A DNA stretch of 61,449 nt from Lachnospiraceae bacterium UBA4380. Lineage in GTDB: Bacteria > Bacillota > Clostridia > Lachnospirales > Lachnospiraceae. Below the pieces are notes generated by a model, which saw only the letters and a program-made list of their open reading frames with translations, was not told where the DNA came from and made no database searches. Position 1 is the first letter of the stretch; each line of letters opens with the position of its first letter. This document shows positions 7,681-16,660 of the stretch, piece by piece. Both the position numbers and the translations under genes were made by a program. The DNA lies in NCBI GenBank assembly GCA_002390025.1, contig DGRU01000103.1:1-61449 (forward strand), written 5' to 3'.

Positions 7681-8940
7681 TCAGGTCCCGCTGCTGGCGG
7701 TACCGGAGCCCAGCGCCATGACCTGCACTGCTTCGGGCAGGATCAGCTTTCCATCCACGCGCTGCGTGCCGATGAAGCCGACCTGATCGGTGACGGCGTA
7801 CAGCTCGTTCAGACGCTTGAGGGTCCTGTTCTGACGGTCGGCAATCCAGTAGTAGGAGAAGTCTCCGAAGAGCAGGACCTTCTTGCCCTTATCCTGCGTC
7901 GCGTTGCCCGTGATCCCCGGCATGTAGCCGCTCGTGTGGATCGGATGTCCGAGTATGGTATCAGGCTTGCCCACGGCCAGCCCAGGAGCCCAAATATACC
8001 GGTCCTGCTTATCCTTGATCAGCATCAGCTGCAGGAGCAGGGTCTCATTGCAGAGGAAGGACGCCTTCCTGCGGTAGGGGGACTTCAGGCTGTAATACAG
8101 CCTGTAGATGTTATCGAAATGGACTGTCTGCGCGTTGGCGGTGGTGTTCCCCGCTGTCGCGGTCAGGGTCGTCAGGATGCCTGTAGGCATGGAAGGCGTG
8201 GTCTGCGGATTGGCGGAAGGGCCGGTGCCGTTGATGAAAGCATCCTCCTCCGCGTTGCCGAAACGCACGCCAAAGCGCTGTGCGATATAGGAAGAGATGT
8301 CGAATGCGGAGTCATGCAGCAGCTCGTTCGTCACCTTGACCATGCAGCCCAGCTTAAACGCGGACAGGGTCTCCTGAGAGAAGCTCATGTCGGATTCCTG
8401 GATTGCCGCGCCCTCTTCGATCCAGGACGCGCTGCCGGTGTCCATGGCGATAGGGATCGTACGGGTACCGGAGTTGGTACGGATGGTCTTTGCCATCCTG
8501 CGGAAGACGTTGTTCTCTTCCAGTCCCTGGATCAGCTGTCTCTCAAACTCATCCGGGACAGTGTAGCCGCCGTTCTGGTCTACGCCTACGGACAGCGCGT
8601 CACGGACCTCCAGGGTGTTGTTGCCGCGCATCATGTTCCAGAAGGCCTCGCTGTATCTGGCAGTCGCGGTAGGACGCGCGGGGACGTCGCGCTGCCCGGC
8701 TTTGGGGTCCGCGTGTACGGGAACAGAGGTCGCCGCGGAGAGCTTGGCGTCCATCTCCATCTGGTCTTCCAGGCGTTTGATCTCATCACCCAGCGCTTTT
8801 ACGTCCGAGGCCATCTTCTCGTACTGCTCGACGGCAGATGCCTCGACCAGGCCGTTCTCATCACGGTGTTCCTCCAGGAATGCCTTTGTCTTTTCCCAGA
8901 GGGCAGTTCTTTTGTTACGAAGCTCTATGATCTTGCTCAT
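7681..8940 (-). CDS. Major capsid protein (HK97 fold)
   Basis: A 419-residue major head protein. The start at 8940 (MSKIIELRNKRTALWEKTKA) has a GGAGG site 7 bases upstream; the open frame reaches further but without a ribosome site. Residues about 1-110 are a coiled, charged scaffold-like delta domain, normally removed by the protease encoded upstream. The mature HK97 fold follows (ALSVGVDQNGGYTVPDEFER, then the E-loop region around SWIEEGAAIQESDMSFSQ, and a C-terminal IGTQRVDGKLILPEAV). Cleavage is expected between residues 95 and 125. Confidence 0.96.
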   Translation of the reverse strand: MSKIIELRNKRTALWEKTKAFLEEHRDENGLVEASAVEQYEKMASDVKALGDEIKRLEDQMEMDAKLSAATSVPVHADPKAGQRDVPARPTATARYSEAFWNMMRGNNTLEVRDALSVGVDQNGGYTVPDEFERQLIQGLEENNVFRRMAKTIRTNSGTRTIPIAMDTGSASWIEEGAAIQESDMSFSQETLSAFKLGCMVKVTNELLHDSAFDISSYIAQRFGVRFGNAEEDAFINGTGPSANPQTTPSMPTGILTTLTATAGNTTANAQTVHFDNIYRLYYSLKSPYRRKASFLCNETLLLQLMLIKDKQDRYIWAPGLAVGKPDTILGHPIHTSGYMPGITGNATQDKGKKVLLFGDFSYYWIADRQNRTLKRLNELYAVTDQVGFIGTQRVDGKLILPEAVQVMALGSGTASSGT

Positions 8941-8955
8941 GTGTTTTCCTCCATT

Positions 8956-8992
8956 AAAAAAAGCCGGGTTCCTCATCTGAGGAATTCCAGCT
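8956..8992 (-). terminator. Terminator hairpin before the capsid gene
   Basis: On the minus strand the end of the protease gene forms a hairpin (TTCCTC/GAGGAA around AGAT, extended by GCTGG/CCGGC) followed by seven T, then after 15 bases the capsid start codon with its GGAGG. Confidence 0.7.
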
Positions 8993-9746
8993 TGTCTCTG
9001 AGTATCTGATAGGGCACAGCCCCGTCTTCCGTTTTTCCGTCCATGCCGATCACGGGAGAAGGCGGCTGCTCCTCCTCCGTTCTGCCGGAGATACACAGCC
9101 GGTTCAGGATCGCCCGGTCCATCATGCGGCTTGAATATATCCGTGCCTCCACTGCGACGGGTTCAGACTCTTCTGCCTCCCCGTCTTCATTGGCTTCAGG
9201 CGCTTTCCCTTCAAACAGCACCTCGTCCGCAAAGCCGAGTTCAACGGCCTTTTTTGCGTTCATCCAGGTCTCATTGCTCATGAGTTCCGCGATCTTTCCG
9301 CGGCGAAGTCCCGACTTGGCGGCGTATGCGTTTATGATCGATTCCTTTACTTCATTGAGCGTCTCGATGGCCTTTTCCATGTCCTTCGCGTTGCCCATGG
9401 CGATAGTAGAGGGATCGTGGATCATGAGGAGCGCCGTCGGGGACATCTCCACCCTGCTGCCCGCCATAGCGACGACAGACGCCGCGGACGCCGCGATGGA
9501 CGCTATCCGTACCGTCACCGTCCCGGCGTAATCCTTCAGCATGGTATAGATCTCCGCAGCAGCAAACACATTGCCGCCGGGGGAATTGATCCATACCGTG
9601 ACGTCTCCTTCCTCAGCCTCGAGATCCGCCCTGAAATCATCGGGCGTGATCTCATCGCCCCAGAAGGACTCCGCGTCGATCGGGCCTTCCAGCCGGAGCA
9701 CCCGGCCTCCGCCGTCATCACGGATCCAGTTCCAAAATTTCTTCAT
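8973..9746 (-). CDS. Head maturation protease, ClpP type
   Basis: A 257-residue ClpP-family prohead protease. The family core is at residues 50-180: INSPGGNVFAAAEIY, then the nucleophile region IASIAASAAS (probable Ser87) and the histidine in LLMIHDP (His110). The C-terminal 75 residues are acidic and low in complexity, probably for scaffold binding or self-cleavage. It cleaves the capsid N-terminal domain during head maturation. It overlaps the portal gene by 4 bases and is followed by the capsid gene, the HK97-type order. Confidence 0.93.
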   Translation of the reverse strand: MKKFWNWIRDDGGGRVLRLEGPIDAESFWGDEITPDDFRADLEAEEGDVTVWINSPGGNVFAAAEIYTMLKDYAGTVTVRIASIAASAASVVAMAGSRVEMSPTALLMIHDPSTIAMGNAKDMEKAIETLNEVKESIINAYAAKSGLRRGKIAELMSNETWMNAKKAVELGFADEVLFEGKAPEANEDGEAEESEPVAVEARIYSSRMMDRAILNRLCISGRTEEEQPPSPVIGMDGKTEDGAVPYQILRDKLEFLR

Positions 9747-11059
9747 CTCTTCCTCCTGTTTTCTGCCTGCGCGTCCTCCTGCCCGCTCTCCTCAGGCTTT
9801 TTCTGCGCGGTCTGCTGCTTTCCGGCGTCCTCCAGTTTGACGTAGCCTCCGTTCAGGTAATAATCATCCCCTCCCTTTTCCGCGGGGATGAGGTCCATGT
9901 TCTCAAGCCGGTGTATGTCATTGGGGGACAGAAAACCGTTGCTTATCCCGGTGGCGTATCCCTGCATCCTGGACTGGTAATCGCCCCTGAGCAGTCCGTC
10001 CACGTTGAATTTCGGGAAATACACATCCTGCTCATCCGGCAGCAGGAGGTCTTTCACGACCGCCTGCTCAAAACGGACCAGCCAGGGAGTAAGGGTATGG
10101 ACCACAAAGTCTATGCTCTGGTGTTCAATATTGGAGAACGTCGCATGTTCCATGTCCTGCACAAGGTGCGGGGGCACCCGGAAGATGCGGCAGATCTCGT
10201 TCACCCCGAACTGCCTGGTCGACAAAAACTGGCTGTCTTCCGGAGGGAGCGAGATGGGTTTGTACACCATGCCTTCTTCGAGCACCGCCACCTTGTGGGC
10301 GTTGTTCGCTCCGCCGTAAACATCGGACCAGTTCTCGCGTATCTTCTCCGGATTCTTCAGCACGCCGGGATGCTCGAGGACGCCCGACGGCTGGGCGCCG
10401 TTCTTGAAGAATGCGCTGCCGTATTTTTCCACTGCCAGAGTAGTGCCCAGGCTGTTCTTCATCATGGCGATAGGGGAGAATCCCACAAGGCCGTTGAACC
10501 CAAGGCCGGGGACATGGAATATCTCATCCCTTCGGAAGAATATATCTTTGTTGTTCTCGCCCGGCTTCTCATCCGTGTACGCGTGATAGATATAAAAAAT
10601 GGATCCGTTCTCGTCACGGTCTGTCTCCACGTTTTCCGGGAGCAGCGGATACAGTCCCAGGATCCCGTTCTTGCCGTCCCGGATGATCTGCGCATAGCAG
10701 TTTCCCCACAGCAGCAGGTGCGTCATCATGACTTCCCGGAATGAAAAGCTCGTCATCTCGGGGTTCGGCTGCCTGTAGAGGATCTTATAGAGCGGATGGT
10801 CTCTGGCTCTCTCTTTTCCCTTCTCATCCGCATCCGTGTACCGGTACAGATGGAGGGGAAGGCCCGCTACCGTTTCCGCCAGGAGCCGCACGCAGGCATA
10901 CACCGTCGCGATCTGCATGGCGCTCTTCTCATCCACCCTCTCGCCGGAATCCGCCCTGCCGAAGACAAAAGTCTGGCCGGAATCGCGGACGTTGTCTGCG
11001 ATCTCCGGAAGCGCGGGCGCGTCACGGGACTCAAATCCCAGCCATTCAAGAAATCCCAT
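9743..11059 (-). CDS. Portal protein (HK97 family)
   Basis: A 438-residue portal protein forming the 12-fold DNA gate. Family features: IATVYACVRLLAETVAGLPL at about 50-70, LLLWGNCYAQIIRDG at about 115-130, FGVNEICRIFRVPPHLV at about 285-300 and a basic, Gln/Glu-rich C-terminal tail. Normal length. It lies between the large terminase and the protease. The gap upstream holds a bidirectional terminator and the 100-bp repeat element. Confidence 0.96.
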   Translation of the reverse strand: MGFLEWLGFESRDAPALPEIADNVRDSGQTFVFGRADSGERVDEKSAMQIATVYACVRLLAETVAGLPLHLYRYTDADEKGKERARDHPLYKILYRQPNPEMTSFSFREVMMTHLLLWGNCYAQIIRDGKNGILGLYPLLPENVETDRDENGSIFYIYHAYTDEKPGENNKDIFFRRDEIFHVPGLGFNGLVGFSPIAMMKNSLGTTLAVEKYGSAFFKNGAQPSGVLEHPGVLKNPEKIRENWSDVYGGANNAHKVAVLEEGMVYKPISLPPEDSQFLSTRQFGVNEICRIFRVPPHLVQDMEHATFSNIEHQSIDFVVHTLTPWLVRFEQAVVKDLLLPDEQDVYFPKFNVDGLLRGDYQSRMQGYATGISNGFLSPNDIHRLENMDLIPAEKGGDDYYLNGGYVKLEDAGKQQTAQKKPEESGQEDAQAENRRKR

Positions 11060-11080
11060 CTGTCATTCCTCCCATCACTG

Positions 11081-11123
11081 AAAAAGGACCGCCCTGCCTT
11101 CGCCGGGTGGTCCTGCATTTTTT
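11081..11123. terminator. Bidirectional terminator upstream of the portal gene
   Basis: Stem GGACCGCCC/GGGTGGTCC (one G-T pair) with T5 after it on the minus strand and T6 on the plus strand. It lies 21 bases before the portal start. Confidence 0.8.
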
Positions 11124-11185
11124 CACGGTATCAGAGTAACACTTTTTACAGGGGAATCTTACATGAAACTGGACATCACCGTCCT

Positions 11186-11287
11186 GTGTGACGGTCATGT
11201 CAGCCGCTGCATAAACTCCTCTATAATGATTTATTAAAATTCAGCCCTAAAGGGGGTTTTATAGGAGACTGACATGAGTGTCACTCA
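11186..11287 (-). repeat. Copy A of a 100-bp element with inverted terminal sites
   Basis: Read leftward it starts AGTGACACTCATGTC right at the large terminase stop, has an AT-rich centre with a small dyad (CCCCCTTTAGGG) and TTATAGAGGAGTTT, and ends CATGACCGTCAC. It aligns along its whole length with the element at 29681-29780. The region between terminase and portal holds nothing else except the terminator. Confidence 0.75.
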
Positions 11288-12907
11288 GAACACATACAGC
11301 CCCCTCTCGTCATATACGCTGCCCTGCTGTTCATGACGGATGCACCGGTCCAGGGCCATGATGGCGGCAACGATCCCGTCGATCTTCTCCGGAGATTTTG
11401 CCTTGGTGCATTTGATGTTTCCGGCAGGGTCTGTGTCTACGACTACGTTGCCGCTCATCCAGCGCATCACGGGATGCCCTCCGTGGATGATCCTGCCTTC
11501 CATCAGCAGCTTGTAGAACTCTTTTGTTGGCGGGGACATATCCTTGTAGCCCTGGCCGAAAGGCACTACTGTGAATCCCATGCCTTCAAGGTCCTGGGTC
11601 ATCTGCACCGCGCCCCACCGGTCAAAGGCTATCTCCAGGATGTGATACTGTTTCCCCAGCTCTTCGATAAACTTCTCGATGAAGTCGTAGTGGATGACGT
11701 TGCCCTCCGTAGCCATGATGTAGCCCTGCTGATGCCAGACATCATACGGAACTGATGCCCTGCGGACCCTTATAGGGATCGTGTCCTCCGGGATCCAGAA
11801 GAACGGCAGCATCACATATCTTTCCGTATCGTCCCGTGGCGGGAACATAAGGACAAAAGCGGTAATATCTCCAGTACTGGAGAGGTCCAGCCCGCCGTAA
11901 CAGTCGCGGCCTTTTAAGGACTCCATATCGATAGGGATGTTCCCCAGGTCATAGATCTGCTCCGGGATAAAACGCGTCAGGGAGGACACCCACATGTTGA
12001 GCCGGAGCTGCTTAAAGACATTCTCTTCCGCAGGGTTCTCCTTTGCCTCCCGGAACATGTCGCGCACCCGGTCGATCTGGATTGTATATCCCAGGGATGG
12101 GTTTGCTTTATACCAGTTCGCCTCATCAGTCCAGTCTTCATCATCGGTAAGGCCGTATACCACTGGATAGAAAGAAGGGTCTCTCCTCCTGTCATCCAGT
12201 ATATCTACTGCTTTCATATGAAGTTCATAACAGATCGACTCCTTGTCTGTCCCGGCGGTCGTGATAAGGAAATACAGCGGCTGTTCCCGAGAGTCACCGC
12301 TGCCACGGGTTAGGACTTCATACAATTTCCTGTTCGGCTGCGCATGGACTTCATCAAGGACCAGCCCCGAGACGTTCAGGCCGTGCTTGGTACCGACCTC
12401 CGCGGAAAGGACCTGGTAGAATCCAGCATTCGTATAATTGACGATCCTCTTCGTTGCTGCTGCGATCTTAGAACGTTTAAAGAGTGCCGGGGACATATCT
12501 ACCATGCGCTTTGCAACATCAAAGACGATGGACGCCTGTTGCCTGTCCGCCGCGGCGCCGTAGACTTCCGCGGATGGCTCGTTGTCGGCATACAGAAGGT
12601 AGAGGGCGACTGCCGCGGCGAGTTCCGACTTGCCGTTCTTTTTCCCGATCTCGATATAGGCTGTCCGGAACTGCCGGTTCCCGGCTTCATCCACGATGCC
12701 GAAGATATCCCGGATGATCTGCTCCTGCCAGGGCAAAAGCCAGAACCGCTTCCCGTCCCATTTGCCTTTCGTATGGCGCAGGTTCTCGATAAAACGTACA
12801 GCCCGGTCCGCCTTCCCCGCATCGTAGTGTGAAGTCTCGAGCATGAACCGTGTAGGTCTGTAATCTTTCAGTTTCGGATAATCTGCGGGCCTTTTTTCCA
12901 CTGCCAT
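11285..12907 (-). CDS. terL: Terminase large subunit
   Basis: A 540-residue packaging motor and nuclease of the Terminase_1 (HK97-like) group. Walker A is IGKKNGKS at 87-94, Walker B is LVLDE at 182-186, with the coupling motif LITTAGT near 215. The nuclease domain has GGLDLSSTGD at 338-347, where Asp341 is a predicted metal ligand, and EKIDGIVAAIMALDR near the end. Normal length. It overlaps terS by one base. In many related phages the accessory methyltransferase and amidoligase genes sit between the HNH gene and the terminase; here they lie upstream of terS. Confidence 0.96.
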   Translation of the reverse strand: MAVEKRPADYPKLKDYRPTRFMLETSHYDAGKADRAVRFIENLRHTKGKWDGKRFWLLPWQEQIIRDIFGIVDEAGNRQFRTAYIEIGKKNGKSELAAAVALYLLYADNEPSAEVYGAAADRQQASIVFDVAKRMVDMSPALFKRSKIAAATKRIVNYTNAGFYQVLSAEVGTKHGLNVSGLVLDEVHAQPNRKLYEVLTRGSGDSREQPLYFLITTAGTDKESICYELHMKAVDILDDRRRDPSFYPVVYGLTDDEDWTDEANWYKANPSLGYTIQIDRVRDMFREAKENPAEENVFKQLRLNMWVSSLTRFIPEQIYDLGNIPIDMESLKGRDCYGGLDLSSTGDITAFVLMFPPRDDTERYVMLPFFWIPEDTIPIRVRRASVPYDVWHQQGYIMATEGNVIHYDFIEKFIEELGKQYHILEIAFDRWGAVQMTQDLEGMGFTVVPFGQGYKDMSPPTKEFYKLLMEGRIIHGGHPVMRWMSGNVVVDTDPAGNIKCTKAKSPEKIDGIVAAIMALDRCIRHEQQGSVYDERGLYVF

Positions 12908-13380
12908 CAGCCGTCACCTCCCAGAAGAGCTTCCATCTCATCCCTGCTGTCCCTGCCTCCGGTGTCCGCGACGATGCGGGAACGGGAAGAAGGCGTCAGG
13001 CCGAACTGCTCTGCAAAACGGTTCATGATCTTCAGATATGTCTGGGCGATGGAGACCTGCGGCACCTGCTGCCAGTAGCCGGAGGGAGTTTTGACGATAG
13101 TACCGTGACGGGTGATGAACTCCTCCGCTTCCTTCCACCTTGCGTAAGCCTGGCAGTAGCCCGCAAAAGCAGCCATATCGACTTCCGTCAGGATTCCCAT
13201 GAGTTCCATCTTTTTTGCAAGCCTCCGCCACTCTTTCTTTGCCTCCGGTTCCAGCCACTTCGGGCAGGAGGGGGCCTTTTTCTCAGGCTTCGGTTCCCTG
13301 TCGTTCAGTTTCCTCTTCCCCGGGTTGCCTTCCAGCTGTTTGATCGCTGTCGGCGTTGGTTTCCTCCCCCTGGTAGCCAT
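12907..13380 (-). CDS. terS: Terminase small subunit (P27 family)
   Basis: A 157-residue protein with the P27-family start RGRKPTPTAIKQLEGNPGKR, then CPKWLEPEAKKEWRRLA and AFAGYCQAYARWKEAEEFI. It recognises the packaging site and loads the large subunit. The usual partner HNH gene is 13 kb upstream (26736-27098), not adjacent. Confidence 0.93.
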   Translation of the reverse strand: MATRGRKPTPTAIKQLEGNPGKRKLNDREPKPEKKAPSCPKWLEPEAKKEWRRLAKKMELMGILTEVDMAAFAGYCQAYARWKEAEEFITRHGTIVKTPSGYWQQVPQVSIAQTYLKIMNRFAEQFGLTPSSRSRIVADTGGRDSRDEMEALLGGDG

Positions 13381-13407
13381 CGGTCCTCACCTCCTTCATG
13401 GCAAAAT

Positions 13408-13428
13408 AAAAAGACCGCTCCGGCGATC
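13408..13428 (-). terminator. Terminator-like hairpin before terS
   Basis: On the minus strand GATCGC-CGGA-GCGGTC (one G-T pair) is followed by T5, 27 bases before the terS start codon. Confidence 0.6.
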
Positions 13429-13501
13429 CTGTCATCTGTACGAGAAAAAGGGCTTCCTCCGCCCTGTTTCCCGGTGTGTTTCATGTTTCTTAGATCCGTT
13501 T

Positions 13502-13690
13502 TTAGATCTCGGTGTACTCCATCCTGAAAGCATCGCGCTCTTTGATGAGCTGCTGCATGTCGTGTTTTCTGATCCTGACCCGTTCGCCTTTTCTGCCTTC
13601 CGGCCATCCCCAGTTGCTCGTCATTGTCTCGTTGTAGGTGTAGATCCAACCGTTCATCCTGAAAGTCGTCTTTGTGGTCTTCTTTGTCAT
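13502..13690 (-). CDS. Small hypothetical phage protein
   Basis: A 62-residue basic protein starting MTKKTTKTTFRMNGWIYTYN and ending with a helix (DMQQLIKERDAFRMEY). The start is set by CGGAGG 9 bases upstream. No family recognised. A copy of the repeated promoter-like motif lies 45-80 bases upstream, so it is probably its own transcription unit within the accessory block. Confidence 0.65.
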   Translation of the reverse strand: MTKKTTKTTFRMNGWIYTYNETMTSNWGWPEGRKGERVRIRKHDMQQLIKERDAFRMEYTEI

Positions 13691-13734
13691 GGTCTTTTCC
13701 TCCGTTTTTGCTTTATGTGTCTTCCCTTTCGGTA

Positions 13735-13769
13735 TGTACACATTAACTCTGTACCAGGTATATATCCAC
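13735..13769 (-). promoter_or_regulatory. Promoter-like repeat, copy e (degenerate)
   Basis: Minus strand: GTGGATATATACCTGGTACAGAG and then TTAATGTGTACA. Same layout as the four better copies (TTG-like, about 15 bases, ACAGAGT, AT-rich -10 region), upstream of the gene at 13502-13690. Confidence 0.5.
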
Positions 13770-13787
13770 TTGTTTCTGACCATAAAG

Positions 13788-13816
13788 TACACAAAGATCA
13801 CCGGGGAATCTGTGTA
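13788..13816 (-). repeat. Hairpin related to the one at 19239-19278
   Basis: Interrupted inverted repeat TACAC..AGAT / ATCT.TGTA around CACCGGGG. It has no T run, and resembles the longer hairpin at 19239-19278; both lie just upstream of a promoter-like repeat. Confidence 0.55.
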
Positions 13817-13871
13817 TATCACACACGACAGACAGAGCCTTTCGGCTCTTTGGTGTCTGTACGGGGAGGCT

Positions 13872-14075
13872 TCAGCTCCTCTCAATCCGGCAGGTCATCC
13901 CGTCCACTTCGATGATGTCGTAGCGGGATCCCCGCCAGATTACTTCCCGGATCCGCATTCCGCAGAAGGCGCTGCTGTGCTTCCGGTCTTTAAGGAGCTC
14001 TCCGTGCTTAACCATCCAGTCTGCAAGGTTTCCGAGGAGCCTGCACTCCATCTCCATCTTTTCTGCGTAGTTCAT
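13872..14075 (-). CDS. Small hypothetical phage protein
   Basis: A 67-residue protein (MNYAEKMEMECRLLGNLADW, ending with a beta hairpin SRYDIIEVDGMTCRIERS). The start at 14075 has GAGGG 7 bases upstream. No family recognised; it lies 14 bases after the next accessory gene and is probably co-transcribed with it. Confidence 0.65.
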   Translation of the reverse strand: MNYAEKMEMECRLLGNLADWMVKHGELLKDRKHSSAFCGMRIREVIWRGSRYDIIEVDGMTCRIERS

Positions 14076-14089
14076 CCGGCCCTCCCTTC

Positions 14090-14365
14090 TCACTGCTGCA
14101 TCGCCCAGGCGATCGCGTGTCCGTCGTCGGAAAACTCGACCTCGCTGACCGCTGCCAGCCCGATGGTCCCTTCGCAGGAAAGGTCGTCGTCGAGGTGCTC
14201 GTAGACCGCTCCGAAGTAGCTGGGCTTTCCCATCCCGTTGTAGTAGTGGCCCGCAAGGAGAACTTTGTCTCCAAAGTTCAGGATCTTGCTCCAGCGGCAT
14301 TCGAGGTCTTCTGCAGTGGTGGGGTTCGGAAGTCTGTAGGTTCTCACTGCTTCGTTGATCGTCAT
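14090..14365 (-). CDS. Small hypothetical phage protein
   Basis: A 91-residue acidic protein, mostly beta by composition (LNFGDKVLLAGHYYNGMGKP, TIGLAAVSEVEFSDDG). It could be a small barrel, but no family is recognised. The start is set by AGGAGG upstream in the same leader (GGAGGAAAAGACCATG) as the gene at 13502-13690. Promoter-like repeat copy a lies about 40-70 bases upstream. Confidence 0.68.
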   Translation of the reverse strand: MTINEAVRTYRLPNPTTAEDLECRWSKILNFGDKVLLAGHYYNGMGKPSYFGAVYEHLDDDLSCEGTIGLAAVSEVEFSDDGHAIAWAMQQ

Positions 14366-14400
14366 GGTCTTTTCCTCCTGGCTATGTGTTTTTTGTTGTG

Positions 14401-14434
14401 ACTATATATCACTCTAACCGGCACATATAGCAAG
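14401..14434 (-). promoter_or_regulatory. Promoter-like repeat, copy a
   Basis: Minus strand: TTGCTATATGTGCCGGTT, then AGAGTGATATATAGT. TTG and AGAGTGA are 15 bases apart, as in copies b, c and d. The gene at 14090-14365 starts 36 bases downstream. Confidence 0.6.
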
Positions 14435-14469
14435 TTATTTCTGAGGAAATATCTGACAATTTTCCAGCG

Positions 14470-14670
14470 TTATGACTCCTCTCCGGAAAGCAGACCCTTC
14501 GCTACATCACCGCATTCTGCCCCCAGCTTTTCCGCGGAAAACGACAGGAACTCGAAGAGCTCCCTGCGGACCGGCTGATCATTTTCCAACAGGATGCGGA
14601 ACAATTCGCTCATCCCGTTCAGCTGTGTGGAAAGTGCTGTGAGCCGGTCAATGGCTGATAACTGTTTCAT
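14470..14670 (-). CDS. Small hypothetical helical protein
   Basis: A 66-residue acidic, helix-rich protein (MKQLSAIDRLTALSTQLNGM). The start at 14670 has AGGAGG 7 bases upstream. No membrane segment, so it is not a holin despite its place downstream of the lysin genes. Function unknown. Confidence 0.62.
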   Translation of the reverse strand: MKQLSAIDRLTALSTQLNGMSELFRILLENDQPVRRELFEFLSFSAEKLGAECGDVAKGLLSGEES

Positions 14671-14773
14671 TTCAATCCTCCTTTTCTGGATCAGGTTTAT
14701 TTGCAGTCCGGCCATTATATCAGCTCACAGCATAAAGGAGATGGTTTTAGCACAATAAACACTAAGGCTTTTA

Positions 14774-16657
14774 TCAGAGGTCAACATCCGCGGAAACGCA
14801 GCACCCGGCGATGCCCTTCTCCGTGCAGAAGGCGCTGATCCTGAGCTTCAGGTCATTGTCCTTCGTGTATTCCAGAAGGAAAGCCTGCATCTTATGACGG
14901 ATGCATCGTACCAGATGGGACTGGTAATCCGAGGAATCTTTTGCGCTCTGGGCGCCGAATTCCCCCGTGCCTTTGTAACTGGTGATCCGTGAGAACACCT
15001 CCTCCTGGGTCACACCGTCTATGTTACCGGGGCCTGCATGGCCGGAGTCTGCGTCCATGGCTTTCCGCAGATATTCCATCCCGCCGTTTACCATCACATA
15101 TCCGCCCAGTGCCTTGATCTTCGTAAGGACCGCACTGACCGCTTCATACATCGCGGAACTCTTATATTCCTCGTAGACGTCAAGGTTATCTATCCACCAG
15201 CCGTCAAATCCCTGAGCCTTAATCTCCCTGGCTCTGGCCACGCACCAATCACGGACGGCAGTGCGGCGCAGGTCGAGGTACTTCTCATGGGGCCAGTCCG
15301 GGAGGGGCTCCAGTGTATAGTCTTTGAGAGTCTTGTAATAACTCCGTTCATCGGATACAGCCCCAGCGGACAGGTACCCGAGGACTGTCGCTCCCTTTGC
15401 CTTCAGCGTCGCGATCTCCGCTTTCGTATAGTCCTCCGGCTCCACCGCAAGGAGCATCCCGGAGGTCACATCCTCCGGCTGTACCTTCGTGGAGAGGGAG
15501 ACCTTGTAGGAGGCCCATTTCTCCGGGAAAACACTGACTGCCCTCGTGAAGGTCTTTGACAGATTCCCTTTGGAACAGGACAGCTTCATCACGCCAGGCA
15601 TACAGTCTATATAGATGTCCCCGTTCTCATGGTTACGCGCCACGACAGCACCCACATTCTGCAGGCGTTTCCTGGTGGTCCCCCTTCCGGAGCCTTCCTT
15701 ATGGTGGTAGTTCGAAAAAGCCACCAGGGGCCTTACCGCTTTGCAGATCGTCTCGTTGCATGCATTGGCGTCCCCATGCCACTGCGCCTTATAGATGTCG
15801 GCTTTGAGGTCCTTCACCGCTTTCACGAGAAGATTGTTGCCCTCGTTCTGGAGATCCCCTGCCGTGTGATAGAGCCATCCGTTGAGGTTTATCCGCATGA
15901 CCGCAGACTGGTTGTTGACGAAATGATGCGAGTCGTGTTCCTTCAGGGATGAGGCGGGGCAGAGATAAACACACTCGAACCTCATGGAGCCGATTGTAAA
16001 TACCGTCCCGGGCTTGATGTAATGGCCTTTCGCCTTTTTGTACTGGCTGCGCAGAGCGTTTCCATAGGTCTTCTGGTACCTGTCCAGCCCGGCAGGATCA
16101 GGAACATAGATGTCAGCTGTAGGAAAGGTATTCTTTATGTTCGTGACCCCGCCGTAGTGGTCGCCGTGTGCATGGCTGATCACGATCGCGTCGAGTTTTT
16201 TCACGCCCAGGGCTTTCAGCTTTTTGATGACATTCGCGGAGGACTTTGCCATCGCAGTGTCTATCAGCACCGCGTGCTCCACTGTCTTATCGTCCTGCCC
16301 ATACTGGATCAGGGCCGTGCAGTCGCCGTACTGCTGCGCTTCATTCCCGGTGTCGAAGAAGGCAAGCGCCGCGATACGGATGCGGTTTGATGTCGTTACA
16401 ACAGGTGCCGGTGCTGTCTTCTCTGTCCCGGGCACTGTGATGAGGACCGCGTTCAGAAACCCCTTCTTCTTCACCTCCGCGAGCCTCTTGTCCGCGTTCG
16501 CCTTCACCGAGAAGGCTCCACACTGCACTTTCATCAGGTCTCCCGCGGTGATGATCGTCGCGGGGATCCCCGCTTTCTTCACCTTCGCCGCCATCTTCTG
16601 GGCATTGCTCTTCTGCCTGTACGCGCCGATCTGGACCTTATACATTGTCTTAGCCAT
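14774..16657 (-). CDS. SPOR - metallo-beta-lactamase - GH114-like fusion, probable accessory lysin
   Basis: A 627-residue protein with three parts. Residues 1-75 carry two SPOR-like units (YKVQIGAYRQKSNAQKM and MKVQCGAFSVKANADKRL); SPOR domains bind peptidoglycan glycans lacking stem peptides. Residues about 92-355 are a metallo-beta-lactamase fold with HAHGDH at 162-167, AGD at 266-268 and further His residues near 244 and 294; the layout resembles ComEC and the pneumococcal phosphorylcholine esterase Pce. Residues about 375-625 look like the GH114 / polygalactosaminidase TIM barrel (VLGYLSAGAVSDERSYY, GFDGWWIDNLDVY at 483-495). No signal peptide. It starts 3 bases after the amidase lysin gene, so a role in cutting wall polymers or matrix during lysis is likely. 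The bond it cuts is not known. Confidence 0.8.
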   Translation of the reverse strand: MAKTMYKVQIGAYRQKSNAQKMAAKVKKAGIPATIITAGDLMKVQCGAFSVKANADKRLAEVKKKGFLNAVLITVPGTEKTAPAPVVTTSNRIRIAALAFFDTGNEAQQYGDCTALIQYGQDDKTVEHAVLIDTAMAKSSANVIKKLKALGVKKLDAIVISHAHGDHYGGVTNIKNTFPTADIYVPDPAGLDRYQKTYGNALRSQYKKAKGHYIKPGTVFTIGSMRFECVYLCPASSLKEHDSHHFVNNQSAVMRINLNGWLYHTAGDLQNEGNNLLVKAVKDLKADIYKAQWHGDANACNETICKAVRPLVAFSNYHHKEGSGRGTTRKRLQNVGAVVARNHENGDIYIDCMPGVMKLSCSKGNLSKTFTRAVSVFPEKWASYKVSLSTKVQPEDVTSGMLLAVEPEDYTKAEIATLKAKGATVLGYLSAGAVSDERSYYKTLKDYTLEPLPDWPHEKYLDLRRTAVRDWCVARAREIKAQGFDGWWIDNLDVYEEYKSSAMYEAVSAVLTKIKALGGYVMVNGGMEYLRKAMDADSGHAGPGNIDGVTQEEVFSRITSYKGTGEFGAQSAKDSSDYQSHLVRCIRHKMQAFLLEYTKDNDLKLRISAFCTEKGIAGCCVSADVDL

Positions 16658-16660
16658 TGA

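Noticed and set aside
7405..9009. Long open frame (534 codons) on the plus strand opposite the capsid gene
   Set aside because: It is antisense to a certain capsid gene, has no ribosome site, and is Arg/His/Gly-rich as expected from a GC-rich shadow frame.
14470..14670. Holin for the lysis genes
   Set aside because: No hydrophobic segment; the protein is acidic and soluble by composition.
14774..16657. Assembly artefact joining two genes
   Set aside because: The frame is continuous with even codon use, and the SPOR units at its start match the neighbouring amidase, so a real fusion is more likely.
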